Source: AEGEAN-183 sp964342745 (GTDB lineage Bacteria; Pseudomonadota; Gammaproteobacteria; Magnimaribacterales; Magnimaribacteraceae). From it: a DNA stretch of 27,997 nucleotides. The translations under genes were made by a program, and so were the position numbers. This document shows positions 1 to 8,225 of the stretch, in pieces (position 1 is the stretch's first letter; each line of letters opens with the position of its first letter). Under the pieces are notes generated by a model that worked only from the letters and a program-made list of their open reading frames with translations, had not been told where the DNA came from and made no database searches. Where the stretch lies: contig CAYFFW010000019.1 of NCBI GenBank assembly GCA_964342745.1, positions 1 through 27,997 on the forward strand, written 5' to 3'.

Positions 1-868
1 GTATGATTGCCAGATTTTTTAATTCTCCTGAAACTTGAACTGCATTGTCTTGAGCACTTAATTCATGAAAGAAATTCTTACTGGGAATAATTTTGTAAGT
101 TCCGCCACTTAATTTAGAGAGTTCTTTTGCAAACACTTTTGAAAATCTAGGATGAGCGTTTACTCCTGTACCTATAGCAGTTCCTCCTAAAGGAATTTCA
201 AGCAACCTTTTTTCTAAAAAGGCCAATGTCTCTTTAGAGTTTTTTAGCTGAGAAGACCACCCAGAAAGCTCTTGGCTAAAATCTATAGGCATAGCATCCA
301 TTAAATGAGTTCTTCCTGTTTTCACTAAACCTTCTAAACTTTGGGCTTTTTTATCTATAGTGATAATTAATTTATCTAAAGCTGGATAAAGCTTCTTAGT
401 TAAATCCATACTTGCGCTTAGTTTTATAGCTGTTGGAATAACATCATTGCTGCTTTGACTCATATTGACGTCATCATTTGGGTCGATGTCTATCCCACTA
501 TATTTACCAGCTAGATTAGCTATAACCTCATTGGCATTCATATTTGAACTAGTTCCGGACCCAGTTTGAAAAACATCTAAAGGAAACTGATCATTATGCT
601 TGCTCTGCCAAACTTCTTTAGCTGCTCTAGAAATTGCATTAGCTTTTCTTATAGGAAGTAGCCCAAGGCTCTTATTTGCTTTTGCAGCTGCATCTTTAAT
701 TATTCCTAAAGAATCCACAAAAGAGTTGGTGAAAGGAAAATCCATTTTAATCCCACTTATAGGGAAATTATTAACTGCTCGTTGCGTCTGAGCTCCCCAT
801 AGAGCATTAAATGGAATCTTTACTTCACCAAGGCTATCTTTTTCTTTTCTATAGCGTTTCTTTGCCAT
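1..868 (-). CDS. fumC: Fumarate hydratase class II, 5' part (runs off the left edge)
   Basis: Interconverts fumarate and (S)-malate in the TCA cycle, in the cytoplasm, as an iron-independent homotetramer. The first 289 codons are visible (the family is about 460 residues). Seen: the N-terminal A-L-W-G-A-Q-T-Q-R stretch near residue 22-30, TGSGTSSNMN at 102-111, SSND at 139-142 and TGRTH at 184-188, whose His is the known catalytic/substrate-binding residue. The family signature GSSxMPxKxNP would lie beyond the left edge. The ATG at 868 has an AAGGGG-like Shine-Dalgarno seven bases upstream. It is divergent from the aldolase-like gene at 962, leaving a 93-base control region. Aspartase and argininosuccinate lyase share the fold, but the sequence around TGRTH and TGSGTSSNMN is fumarase-like. 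Confidence 0.95.
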   Translation of the reverse strand, partial: MAKKRYRKEKDSLGEVKIPFNALWGAQTQRAVNNFPISGIKMDFPFTNSFVDSLGIIKDAAAKANKSLGLLPIRKANAISRAAKEVWQSKHNDQFPLDVFQTGSGTSSNMNANEVIANLAGKYSGIDIDPNDDVNMSQSSNDVIPTAIKLSASMDLTKKLYPALDKLIITIDKKAQSLEGLVKTGRTHLMDAMPIDFSQELSGWSSQLKNSKETLAFLEKRLLEIPLGGTAIGTGVNAHPRFSKVFAKELSKLSGGTYKIIPSKNFFHELSAQDNAVQVSGELKNLAII

Positions 869-912
869 ACTTCTACCCCTTGGGTCTATATATTAACATT
901 TAAGCTAAAAAT

Positions 913-941
913 TTAACGACAAAGGATTACCAAGGTATAAT
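913..941 (+). promoter_or_regulatory. Likely sigma-70 promoter of the class II aldolase-like gene
   Basis: TTAACG (913-918) and a perfect TATAAT (936-941) are separated by 17 bases. Transcription would start near 948, leaving a very short leader that still contains the GGGGTGAG ribosome site before ATG 962. Read from the sequence only. Confidence 0.5.
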
Positions 942-961
942 TTTAATGGGGTGAGATAATT

Positions 962-1807
962 ATGAGTAAAGAATTAGAAGAAATTATGACTAATGAATCA
1001 AAAGCTGAAAAAGTTAATATAGATACTTCTTTAGGTAAGTTACCGCAGAAAGAAAGAGGATCGTTACAGCAAATTGAATGCAAAACTATTGAAGAGCAAA
1101 GAAGACATCAGCTTGAAAGACTTGCTAGTGGATTCAGAGTCTTCGCCCATTTTGGGTTTGATGAAGGCCTAGCTGGTCACATTACATTAAGAGATCCGGA
1201 ACACGAACATTATTTTTGGGTTAATCCTTTTGGTGTCCATTTTAACCAAATGTGTGTTTCTGACCTTTTACTTGTTAATAGAGAGGGGGAAGTAGTTCAA
1301 GGAGAACGCCCTTTAAATACAGCTGCTTTCGCAATTCACTCACGTCTTCACGAAGCAAGACCTGATGTAAATGCAGCAGCGCATTCTCATTCAATGTACG
1401 GCAAATCTTTTTCAACTATGGGAAGATTGCTTGAACCAATTACTCAAGATTCGTGCGCTTTTTATGACAATCATGTGCTGTTCGATGACTTTACTGGTGT
1501 TGTTTTAGATACTGATGAAGGAGATAGAATTGCTGAAGCTTTAGGAGATAAGAGAGCTGCGATTCTCAAGAATCATGGCCTGTTAACCACTGGTGAAACT
1601 GTTGATGCTGCCGTTTGGGGTTTTCTATCAATGGATAGATGCTGTCAGTCGCAACTTATAGCAGAATCTGTTGGTCAAATGGAAAGGATTTCTGACGAAG
1701 TAGCAGAGAGCACCAGAGCTCAGGTTGGATCAGAACCAGGTATGTGGGCAAGTTATCAACCTTTATATGACCTGATGCTTGAAAAAGACGATAGTTTTCT
1801 TAATTAA
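962..1807 (+). CDS. Class II aldolase/adducin-family protein
   Basis: This is a single class II aldolase/adducin domain (about residues 45-260 of 281) after a charged N-terminal tail. In classical members (L-fuculose-1-phosphate aldolase, ribulose-5-phosphate 4-epimerase) three His and one Glu bind zinc or do acid-base chemistry. Here the His residues are visible: H141 and H143 in AAAHSHS, and H205 in KNHGLL. The segment that should hold the catalytic Glu reads L-N-T-A-A-F-A-I-H (119-127), with Ala where Glu is expected. That pattern is common in the adducin-like bacterial branch, whose substrate is unknown. The start has a GGGGTGAG ribosome site. The stop overlaps the stop codon of the convergent oxidoreductase gene. 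The exact reaction cannot be named from sequence. Confidence 0.88.
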   Translation: MSKELEEIMTNESKAEKVNIDTSLGKLPQKERGSLQQIECKTIEEQRRHQLERLASGFRVFAHFGFDEGLAGHITLRDPEHEHYFWVNPFGVHFNQMCVSDLLLVNREGEVVQGERPLNTAAFAIHSRLHEARPDVNAAAHSHSMYGKSFSTMGRLLEPITQDSCAFYDNHVLFDDFTGVVLDTDEGDRIAEALGDKRAAILKNHGLLTTGETVDAAVWGFLSMDRCCQSQLIAESVGQMERISDEVAESTRAQVGSEPGMWASYQPLYDLMLEKDDSFLN

Positions 1808-2835
1808 ACCTCTTCAACGAAGCCCCAATTAGACATATAGTCTATAAATTTTTGGGATAACCCTTCTTTAGCCAAATATTCCTTAGAAACTGGAATTTCA
1901 GTTGGCTTAAATTCAGAATCTTTTTTATATCTAAGCGGAAAGTCATGATGCAATATAGCTGCCCTTCCTAACATCACCCAATCTATTCCCTTTTCCATAG
2001 CTTTCTTAACTTCCCTTGGGGTTCTTAAATTACCTGCCACTCCTAATCTAGTTTCAGCTCTATTTAATTCTGCAAAATGGTCAATAAGGGCCTTCCCTTG
2101 ATGTTCTTTTTCTTCTGGTTCTTTAAAGGCATCCCACAATGACATGTCTAGAAAATCTATATCCCCTGAGGTCATTAGTTTTTGTCCCAGCTCTTTAGAT
2201 TCGGAAAGTAAAACTCCAAACCTCTCTGCAGAAAGCCTGACTCCTAAGATAAAGTCGTCTCTGCATTCTGATCGAACACCTGAAATTATTTCCTGCAAAA
2301 GTCTAGAACGATTTTCCAAGCTACCTCCATATTCATCTTCTCGGAGATTTATTTCACTACTTAAAAATTGGCAAAGTATATAACCATGAGCTCCGTGCAA
2401 CTCTATTCCATCAAAACCAGCTTTTTCGGATCTTATCGCAGCTTTTATGAAATCATCTCTTAGTTGATGAACTTCCTCTAAAGTTAAGGCTCTAGCAAAA
2501 AATTCTTTATTTTCAGAAGGGCAAACAGGCTTCTCACCAATTATCTTTTCTGGAGATCTCATCCCTGCATGGTGAAGCTGTGCTATGGCAATACTATTAT
2601 GTAACTTTATTTCTTTTGCTAACCTAGACAAGCCATCTAAATGAATGTCTGAAAAAATTCCCAATTGACCTGGAAACCCTTTTCCAATTGCCTGCACATG
2701 TGAGGCACAAGTCATGGTTAATCCAAAACCTCCTTTAGATCGCATAGTTAACCAGTGAAATTCTTCATCCGACATAACCCCATCTTCATGGCTTTGAGAA
2801 TTAGTTAGAGGAGCTAACATGAACCTATTCTTCAT
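1804..2835 (-). CDS. NADH:flavin oxidoreductase, Old Yellow Enzyme family (true start probably 2880)
   Basis: An FMN-dependent TIM-barrel ene-reductase-type enzyme that usually reduces activated C=C bonds with NAD(P)H. Seen from ATG 2835: KNRFMLAPLTNSQS, IAQLHHAGM, the FMN/substrate-side G-I-E-L-H-G-A-H-G-Y motif, the EYGGSLENR loop, and a C-terminal VAGNLRTP...MLGRAAI phosphate-binding part. This ATG gives 343 residues but cuts off the family N-terminus. The in-frame upstream codons encode I-N-K-L-F-T-P-L-K-F-S-R-G-P-N, which is the usual L-F-x-P-L start of the family. The only near-cognate start there is ATA at 2880, with GAGGAG seven bases upstream. A weaker AGAGG precedes the ATG. The upstream isomerase gene ends at 2873, so translation is coupled. 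The substrate is unknown. Confidence 0.9.
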   Translation of the reverse strand: MKNRFMLAPLTNSQSHEDGVMSDEEFHWLTMRSKGGFGLTMTCASHVQAIGKGFPGQLGIFSDIHLDGLSRLAKEIKLHNSIAIAQLHHAGMRSPEKIIGEKPVCPSENKEFFARALTLEEVHQLRDDFIKAAIRSEKAGFDGIELHGAHGYILCQFLSSEINLREDEYGGSLENRSRLLQEIISGVRSECRDDFILGVRLSAERFGVLLSESKELGQKLMTSGDIDFLDMSLWDAFKEPEEKEHQGKALIDHFAELNRAETRLGVAGNLRTPREVKKAMEKGIDWVMLGRAAILHHDFPLRYKKDSEFKPTEIPVSKEYLAKEGLSQKFIDYMSNWGFVEEV

Positions 2836-2872
2836 GTTAGGGCCTCTAGAAAATTTTAAAGGGGTAAAGAGT

Positions 2873-3478
2873 TTATTTATTTAATAACTCCTCAACTTGC
2901 CAAAGTGTATCCTTTCCAAAGAATATTTCTTCTCCAACAAAAAAAGTTGGTATGCCAAAGGTCCCTCTTTTAACGGCTTCTTCCGTATTGGATATTAGTT
3001 GAGCTTTTATTTCAGGATCCTGCATTTGCTCCATTAACTTATCTGCATCAAAACCAGATTCAGTGAAAGCCTCTCTTATTACATCAGGATCATCCATTTT
3101 TTTAGGTTCTTCCCACATGTGTTTAAGGACTTCATCAATATACTTATCCAGATATCCATCCTTCTGTGCTCCAATGGCTCCTCTTATTATTTGCAAAGAA
3201 ATAACCGGAAAATGTGGGTTCATTTTGAATTTATCTATCCCATGCCTTTCCTGAAAGCGCTGCATTTCAATTGATTGGTATTCATTTTTGTTCATGATCC
3301 CAAAGAAAGCTTCCATTGGAGGCTTATTATTTGTGAGTTTAAAAATTCCACCTAAAAGGACTGGAATATAATTAAATTTAACACCAGTTCTTTCCTCTAT
3401 GTCAGATACAACTTTATGGCTTAAATAAGCATTAGGACTGGCAAAATCAAAATAAAAATCTACAGATTTAGTCATCAT
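2873..3478 (-). CDS. DsbA-family / 2-hydroxychromene-2-carboxylate isomerase-like protein
   Basis: A thioredoxin-fold protein of 201 residues, in the group that includes the naphthalene-pathway isomerase NahD and kappa-class glutathione transferases. Seen: an N-terminal strand followed by F-D-F-A-S-P-N-A-Y-L (residues 10-19). The Ser near position 14 replaces the CxxC of true DsbA and is the glutathione-activating residue in this family. A late G-T-F-G-I-P-T-F-F-V-G (cis-Pro loop) precedes a final helix. It starts inside the end of the carboxylesterase gene (11-base overlap) and its own 3' end overlaps the probable ribosome site and start of the oxidoreductase gene, so the three form one operon. 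The N-terminus has two adjacent ATGs. Which compound it isomerises is not shown by sequence. Confidence 0.85.
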   Translation of the reverse strand: MMTKSVDFYFDFASPNAYLSHKVVSDIEERTGVKFNYIPVLLGGIFKLTNNKPPMEAFFGIMNKNEYQSIEMQRFQERHGIDKFKMNPHFPVISLQIIRGAIGAQKDGYLDKYIDEVLKHMWEEPKKMDDPDVIREAFTESGFDADKLMEQMQDPEIKAQLISNTEEAVKRGTFGIPTFFVGEEIFFGKDTLWQVEELLNK

Positions 3479-5318
3479 TATCTCCTTCTTGGCCCATTAT
3501 TTCTAAAACATCTGAATAATCAAGTGTTAAGCAATATCCATCACTGTATGCATTAAAAAATTCAACTGGAAACTCATCACCTGTATAAGACATGCCAAAT
3601 AGCGACTGACATTTTTCATCCTTTGAAAACCTGTCATCTGTTATTAATTCATTATAAATTGAATCCACAGTAACTTCTTCATTAACCATTAACAATCCCT
3701 GTCCTTCTTCTGAATCAAAAATCATATATTTTTCTTTGTCTGACCAAGACTTCCACTGCGGTAAGTCTTTAAGTCTCCCTTTTCCAGGATCTCCTGTATA
3801 AGCAAATTGAGCCCAATAGGACAACATTTGGTCCGACAGTCTTTTGGCACCATCATAAGAGTCTCTAATGACAACGTTTTTAATGAGGAAATTATCGAAC
3901 GCAGCAGGAAAAAGAAACATTAATTCTAATGCATGCGCTGCTCCAGCCAGAATTCCGTAGTCCACTTCTTGAATAACTGGTAAATCATCCCAATCAAATC
4001 TGTAAACAAATGCATTGTCGTGCCCTGTTTTAACTAATTGTCGTGCCGGAGTATCTGCAGCTCTTTCTTTCCAAGAATCAGAAGAGTACTGATTAACTGC
4101 ATTATAAAAATCAGGTCTCATTATCTCTAAAGGTATTTCATCTATTCCAATCCAAGAAAAGATACCCTCCCCTTCACCCCATCTTACAAATCTAGGGTTC
4201 ATCAAATTAAAAAGTTTAGATTCATATCTGTTTGTCCCTAAGATAATAGGAACTCTAAGCATTTGGTTGTTAACAAAAGGCTCAGAAATTCCTTTTTTAC
4301 CCATAACATGTCCATCATTAAAAACTCTTGTCATTCCGCCTCTTTTAGGACTAGCTTCGCTATAAGCAGTTAAAAGTTCCTCAGGAGTAGTGTCTCTTAA
4401 AAAACTTTCTATTTGTTCTAGTGACATGTTGTCTTGAATTTCTTTAGCCTCCAGTTTGTTTTCTGCTTTCTCTTGGTTAATTAAAATTTGATTTATAACT
4501 TCTTTAGAACTAGTAATACCTGAAATTCCATCTTCTGGATAATAAGAGTCTGCTTCTTCAATCTTTGAATGAGAGATGACTCCACTTTGAACTATAGCTT
4601 TATGAAACAATCCTTTAGCTAAAGGAGAGGCATACAATGCTGCTACGTTGTGACCTCCTGCTGATTCTCCAAAAATAGTTACATTGTCAACATCTCCACC
4701 AAAAGCAGAAATATTCTCCTTTATCCATCGCAGAGCCATAATATTATCTAATGTTCCGTAATTGCCTGAAGCATCTTCTAATGTTGAACTACCTTGCCTT
4801 AAAGCTGGGTGCCTAAACCAACCAAGATTAGACATACGATAATTTACTGTTACTACAACAACTTCATGATTGGCTACTATGTGAGATGGGTTGTACATGT
4901 CTGAAGAACCTATAATATTTGCCCCACCATGTATCCACATCATGACTGGGACTTTCTTCTGGGAAGCCTCTTCGGACTTCCATTCAGGTGACCAAATATT
5001 TAAATATAGACAGTCTTCAGAACCCATCCATTTACCTTCTTCACCTCCCATTATTCCTTGTGCTTGGAAACAAGCGGATCCAAATTCCTTAGCTTCATAC
5101 CTAGTTTCAAAAGAATCTGGTCTTACTGGAGCTTTCCATCTCAATTCACCAACAGGAGGCTGAGCAAATGGGATGCCTCTCCAAACAAAAGTTCCGTCTT
5201 CTTTGAATCCTATTACCTCACCTTGTAAGGTTGTTCTTATAGAATTTTTATCAAGATTTTGTGAACAACCTATAGAAAATAAAACTCCTAAAATTAAAAT
5301 TAATTGTATTTTTTTCAT
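3468..5318 (-). CDS. Type B carboxylesterase, probable lipoprotein
   Basis: A 616-residue alpha/beta hydrolase of the acetylcholinesterase-like carboxylesterase family, expected to cleave carboxylic esters. Seen: a hydrophobic N-terminus ending in F-S-I-G-C at residues 14-18 (imperfect lipobox, so probably exported and lipid-anchored). Then R-G-I-P-F-A-Q-P-P-V-G near 48-57, E-D-C-L-Y-L-N-I-W-S-P at 101-111, the oxyanion H-G-G-A at 130-133, and the nucleophile elbow G-E-S-A-G with Ser219. A catalytic Glu probably lies in the N-R-Y-E-S segment and the His in G-A-A-H-A-L-E, as usual for the family. AAGGAGAG precedes the ATG. It is first in an operon with the isomerase-like and Old Yellow Enzyme genes, suggesting uptake-side hydrolysis of an ester whose product is then processed. 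That pathway is inference. Confidence 0.92.
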   Translation of the reverse strand: MKKIQLILILGVLFSIGCSQNLDKNSIRTTLQGEVIGFKEDGTFVWRGIPFAQPPVGELRWKAPVRPDSFETRYEAKEFGSACFQAQGIMGGEEGKWMGSEDCLYLNIWSPEWKSEEASQKKVPVMMWIHGGANIIGSSDMYNPSHIVANHEVVVVTVNYRMSNLGWFRHPALRQGSSTLEDASGNYGTLDNIMALRWIKENISAFGGDVDNVTIFGESAGGHNVAALYASPLAKGLFHKAIVQSGVISHSKIEEADSYYPEDGISGITSSKEVINQILINQEKAENKLEAKEIQDNMSLEQIESFLRDTTPEELLTAYSEASPKRGGMTRVFNDGHVMGKKGISEPFVNNQMLRVPIILGTNRYESKLFNLMNPRFVRWGEGEGIFSWIGIDEIPLEIMRPDFYNAVNQYSSDSWKERAADTPARQLVKTGHDNAFVYRFDWDDLPVIQEVDYGILAGAAHALELMFLFPAAFDNFLIKNVVIRDSYDGAKRLSDQMLSYWAQFAYTGDPGKGRLKDLPQWKSWSDKEKYMIFDSEEGQGLLMVNEEVTVDSIYNELITDDRFSKDEKCQSLFGMSYTGDEFPVEFFNAYSDGYCLTLDYSDVLEIMGQEGDNDD

Positions 5319-5343
5319 TTCTCTCCTTATAACAAAAAAATTT

Positions 5344-6903
5344 TTAAGGTCTCATGGTCCTCTCTTTTATGCCTAGTCTTTGAGGTAAATTCTTATAAGC
5401 CATTTCCACCCAATCACAAAGTAAAGGTCTAGTATCTCTAGGATCTATAATCTCTTCTATCCCAAACATTTCTGCTGTCCTGTATGGTGACCTGACTTTA
5501 TCTAATGAATCTTCTATTTCCTTTTGCCTAGCTTCTGGATCTGGACTGGCTTCTATATCCCTTTTATATGCAGCCATCACTCCACCTTCTATTGGCAAAG
5601 ATCCCCAATCTCCAGAAGGCCAAGCATACCGTAAATTTAATTGGTCAGAATTTCCATGCCCTCCACCAGCTACTCCAAAAACTCTCCTGATAATTACAGA
5701 AACCCAAGGGACTGAAGCCTGCCAAACGCTATATAAAGCCCTAACACCATGTCTGATAACTCCAGATTCTTCAGCTTGAAGGCCAATTAAGAATCCTGGG
5801 TTATCAACAAAGTTAACAATCGGGATATTAAAAGTGTCGCATACATCTACAAATCTAGTCATTTTTTCAGAAGCCTTAGCAGTCACTGCCCCTCCATCAT
5901 GATTACAGTCATTAGCTAAGACTCCTACAGGATAACCTGATAGTCTTGCTAAGCCAGTAACTAAAGATTTACCGTAACCAGAACCAATTTCAAAAAAACT
6001 TTCCTTATCAAGAACAAGATCCATTACTTCCCTTACTTCATAAGGAGCTTTTCTATCCTTGGGGATAATAGAAATTAATTTTTCTTCTTTCCTATCAACA
6101 GGGTCATCATTCTCTTTTCTAGGTGGAACTTCCCAAACATTGGAAGGCATGAACGAAAGAAATGTTTGAATTTGTCTAAAAGCATCTTCTTCATTTACAG
6201 CTTCATTATCTACTGCTCCAGCAGTCTTGGTATGAATATCACTCCCACCTAATTCCTCCCTTCCCATTTTTAAACCAAAGGCTCTTTCAACGACTGGCGG
6301 TCCTGCAACAAACATTTGTGCACTTCCTTTAACCATAATTGAGAAATGAGAAGCTACAACTCTGGCTGAACCTAAACCTGCTACTGACCCCATACAAGCC
6401 CCCACAACGGGAACCATGCTCAATAAAGCTACAATATTTTGCCAACTAGGTAGCCCTGGAACATAAGTTGCACCCATAGTTTCAAGAGTCTTGACACTAC
6501 CTCCGCCCCCACTGCCATCAACGAGATTGACTAAAGGAAGCCTCAAGTGTTCTGCGAGCTTCAAGCTATAAAGAGATTTATTTCCTATTCTTGCATCTGC
6601 TGCCCCTCCTCTAACAGTAAAGTCATCTCCTGCCACTACAACTTCTCTGCCATCAACTTTGCCTCTTCCAAAAATAAAGTTAGCTGGCGTAAATTCTTTA
6701 ATTTGACCATCTTCATCGTAAGAAACTTTACCTGTTATTTCTCCTGTCTCGTGAAAAGAGTCTTTGTCTAAGAGAAGATCAATTCTTTCACGAACAGTTA
6801 ATCGTCCTCTTGCGTAATGTTTAGCTATTCTCTCAATGCCACCCATTTCTTTAGCAAGTTCAGCTCTTTTTTTTAATTCTTCTAGATCTTTTTCCCAACT
6901 CAC
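5344..6903 (-). CDS. Acyl-CoA carboxylase, carboxyltransferase (beta) subunit
   Basis: 519 residues forming the two crotonase-like halves of a biotin-dependent carboxyltransferase (propionyl-, methylcrotonyl- or geranyl-CoA carboxylase beta type). It moves CO2 from carboxybiotin to an acyl-CoA. Seen: the N-terminal family entry A-R-G-R-L-T-V-R-E-R-I, an oxyanion/CoA-side VDGSGGGGSV segment, the mid G-G-S-D-I-H-T segment, and in the C half F-V-D-N-P-G-F and G-V-R-A-L-Y. The start is GTG with AGGA seven bases upstream. It is divergent from an acyl-CoA dehydrogenase with a palindromic control region between them. No biotin carboxylase or biotin carrier gene is present in the window, so the partner must lie elsewhere. 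A membrane decarboxylase alpha subunit is the alternative reading. Confidence 0.9.
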   Translation of the reverse strand: MSWEKDLEELKKRAELAKEMGGIERIAKHYARGRLTVRERIDLLLDKDSFHETGEITGKVSYDEDGQIKEFTPANFIFGRGKVDGREVVVAGDDFTVRGGAADARIGNKSLYSLKLAEHLRLPLVNLVDGSGGGGSVKTLETMGATYVPGLPSWQNIVALLSMVPVVGACMGSVAGLGSARVVASHFSIMVKGSAQMFVAGPPVVERAFGLKMGREELGGSDIHTKTAGAVDNEAVNEEDAFRQIQTFLSFMPSNVWEVPPRKENDDPVDRKEEKLISIIPKDRKAPYEVREVMDLVLDKESFFEIGSGYGKSLVTGLARLSGYPVGVLANDCNHDGGAVTAKASEKMTRFVDVCDTFNIPIVNFVDNPGFLIGLQAEESGVIRHGVRALYSVWQASVPWVSVIIRRVFGVAGGGHGNSDQLNLRYAWPSGDWGSLPIEGGVMAAYKRDIEASPDPEARQKEIEDSLDKVRSPYRTAEMFGIEEIIDPRDTRPLLCDWVEMAYKNLPQRLGIKERTMRP

Positions 6904-6921
6904 GTTTATTCCTATTAAGTG

Positions 6922-6975
6922 ATTATATTGTCATACTTTTTAAAGCTTGCAAGCTTTGCATTAGTTTCGTACATT
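6922..6975. promoter_or_regulatory. Divergent promoter region with a 16-base perfect palindrome
   Basis: AAAGCTTGCAAGCTTT (6942-6957) is a perfect palindrome whose centre TTGCAA (6947-6952) can act as a -35 on both strands. On the plus strand it is followed, after 17 bases, by TACATT (6970-6975), ahead of the acyl-CoA dehydrogenase. On the minus strand it is followed, after 19 bases, by TATAAT (complement of 6922-6927), ahead of the carboxylase gene. This is a good place for a dimeric repressor to control both genes. Confidence 0.5.
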
Positions 6976-7002
6976 AGATGTTAAATAAAAGGAGAAAAAG
7001 TT

Positions 7003-8223
7003 ATGCAAATAGCACCTATACCTACGCTTTCTGAGGAGATAAATGATATACGATTAAGGACAGCTGATATTGTTGGAAACAGAATTATTCCTAATGAAGG
7101 AAAAATTTATGCTGGTGGTGATGAATCTGCAAAATTAAGAAAGGAGATAAGGAAAGAAGTTAAAAAACAAGGACTATGGGCTCCACATTTACCCGAAGAG
7201 TATGGGGGAATGGGAAATGGTTTCTTAACTCATGCTTACATGAATGAAATCTTAGCTTGGTCTCCTCTAGGTAATAGGCTATTTGGTGTTATAGCACCTA
7301 ATTCTGGAAACCAAAAGATTCTAGTTAAATATGGAACTGAAGAACAAAAGAAGAAATGGTTAATCCCCTTAATTAACCAAGAAATGGAGTCAGGATTTTC
7401 TATGACTGAGCCTGATGTACCAGGATCTGACCCTAGATCATTACAAACTACAGCTGTTAAAGATGGAGATGAGTGGGTAATTAATGGTCATAAAATTATG
7501 ACGTCAAATGGAAAAAGGGCTGATTTCTTAGTGGTTATGTGTAGGACTGAAGAAGATGATGATGATTCAGGTAATGCAAATATGAAAATGACACAAATCA
7601 TTGTGCCAACTGATGTTGCAGGGGTAGAGAGAATTAGATCAGTACCCATCTGGGGTCATACTGGTGGAGATCACATGGAAATAAAATATAAAGATGTGAG
7701 AGTGCCTCTAGAAAATGCCTTAGGAGCAAGAGGCTCTGGTCACCAAGCAGCGCAAGATAGACTAGGGGCAGGAAGGGTTTATCACTGCATGAATACTATC
7801 GGACAGATGTGGAGAGCCTTCGATATTATGGTTAGATATTCTACACAAAGAGAAGTTCATGGAGGAAAGCTAGAAACAAAACAATTTATCCAAGGTTTTA
7901 TTGCCGATTCCTATATAGATATTCAGGCAGCGAGATTGATGACAATCCACTGCGCAGAAGTTATGGATAAGGATGGTGATTCAAGAGTAGATATTTCAGC
8001 TATAAAGGTATTCGTCCCCGAAGCAGGTGGAAGAGTTGTTGACAGAGCTATTCAAATACACGGATGGAGAGGAGTTTCGAGTGACCTTCCTCTTGCTGGT
8101 ATGTTTCAAGGATTCAGAACTTTAAGGTTAGCAGATGGACCAGATGAAGTTCATAGAATTCTTATTGCTAAGGAAATCCTTAAGAAATACCACGATGGTC
8201 TTTCTTGGGACTTTGGTGTTTAA
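7003..8223 (+). CDS. Acyl-CoA dehydrogenase (ACAD10/11-like)
   Basis: A flavoprotein that oxidises acyl-CoA to 2-enoyl-CoA and passes electrons to electron-transfer flavoprotein. 406 residues with the three usual parts: an N-terminal helical domain, the middle barrel with G-F-S-M-T-E-P (FAD/substrate side, about 131-137) and I-N-G-H-K (160-164), and a C-terminal helical domain from about 245. At the catalytic-base position of medium-chain enzymes (Y-E-G-T) this protein has A-D-G-P-D-E-V-H, with Asp378 in place of Glu. The same motif occurs in the ACAD10/11 group. AAAGGAG precedes the ATG. Divergent pairing with an acyl-CoA carboxylase subunit fits joint control of an acyl-CoA breakdown route. 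Chain length and branching preference cannot be told. Confidence 0.93.
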   Translation: MQIAPIPTLSEEINDIRLRTADIVGNRIIPNEGKIYAGGDESAKLRKEIRKEVKKQGLWAPHLPEEYGGMGNGFLTHAYMNEILAWSPLGNRLFGVIAPNSGNQKILVKYGTEEQKKKWLIPLINQEMESGFSMTEPDVPGSDPRSLQTTAVKDGDEWVINGHKIMTSNGKRADFLVVMCRTEEDDDDSGNANMKMTQIIVPTDVAGVERIRSVPIWGHTGGDHMEIKYKDVRVPLENALGARGSGHQAAQDRLGAGRVYHCMNTIGQMWRAFDIMVRYSTQREVHGGKLETKQFIQGFIADSYIDIQAARLMTIHCAEVMDKDGDSRVDISAIKVFVPEAGGRVVDRAIQIHGWRGVSSDLPLAGMFQGFRTLRLADGPDEVHRILIAKEILKKYHDGLSWDFGV

Positions 8224-8225
8224 GT

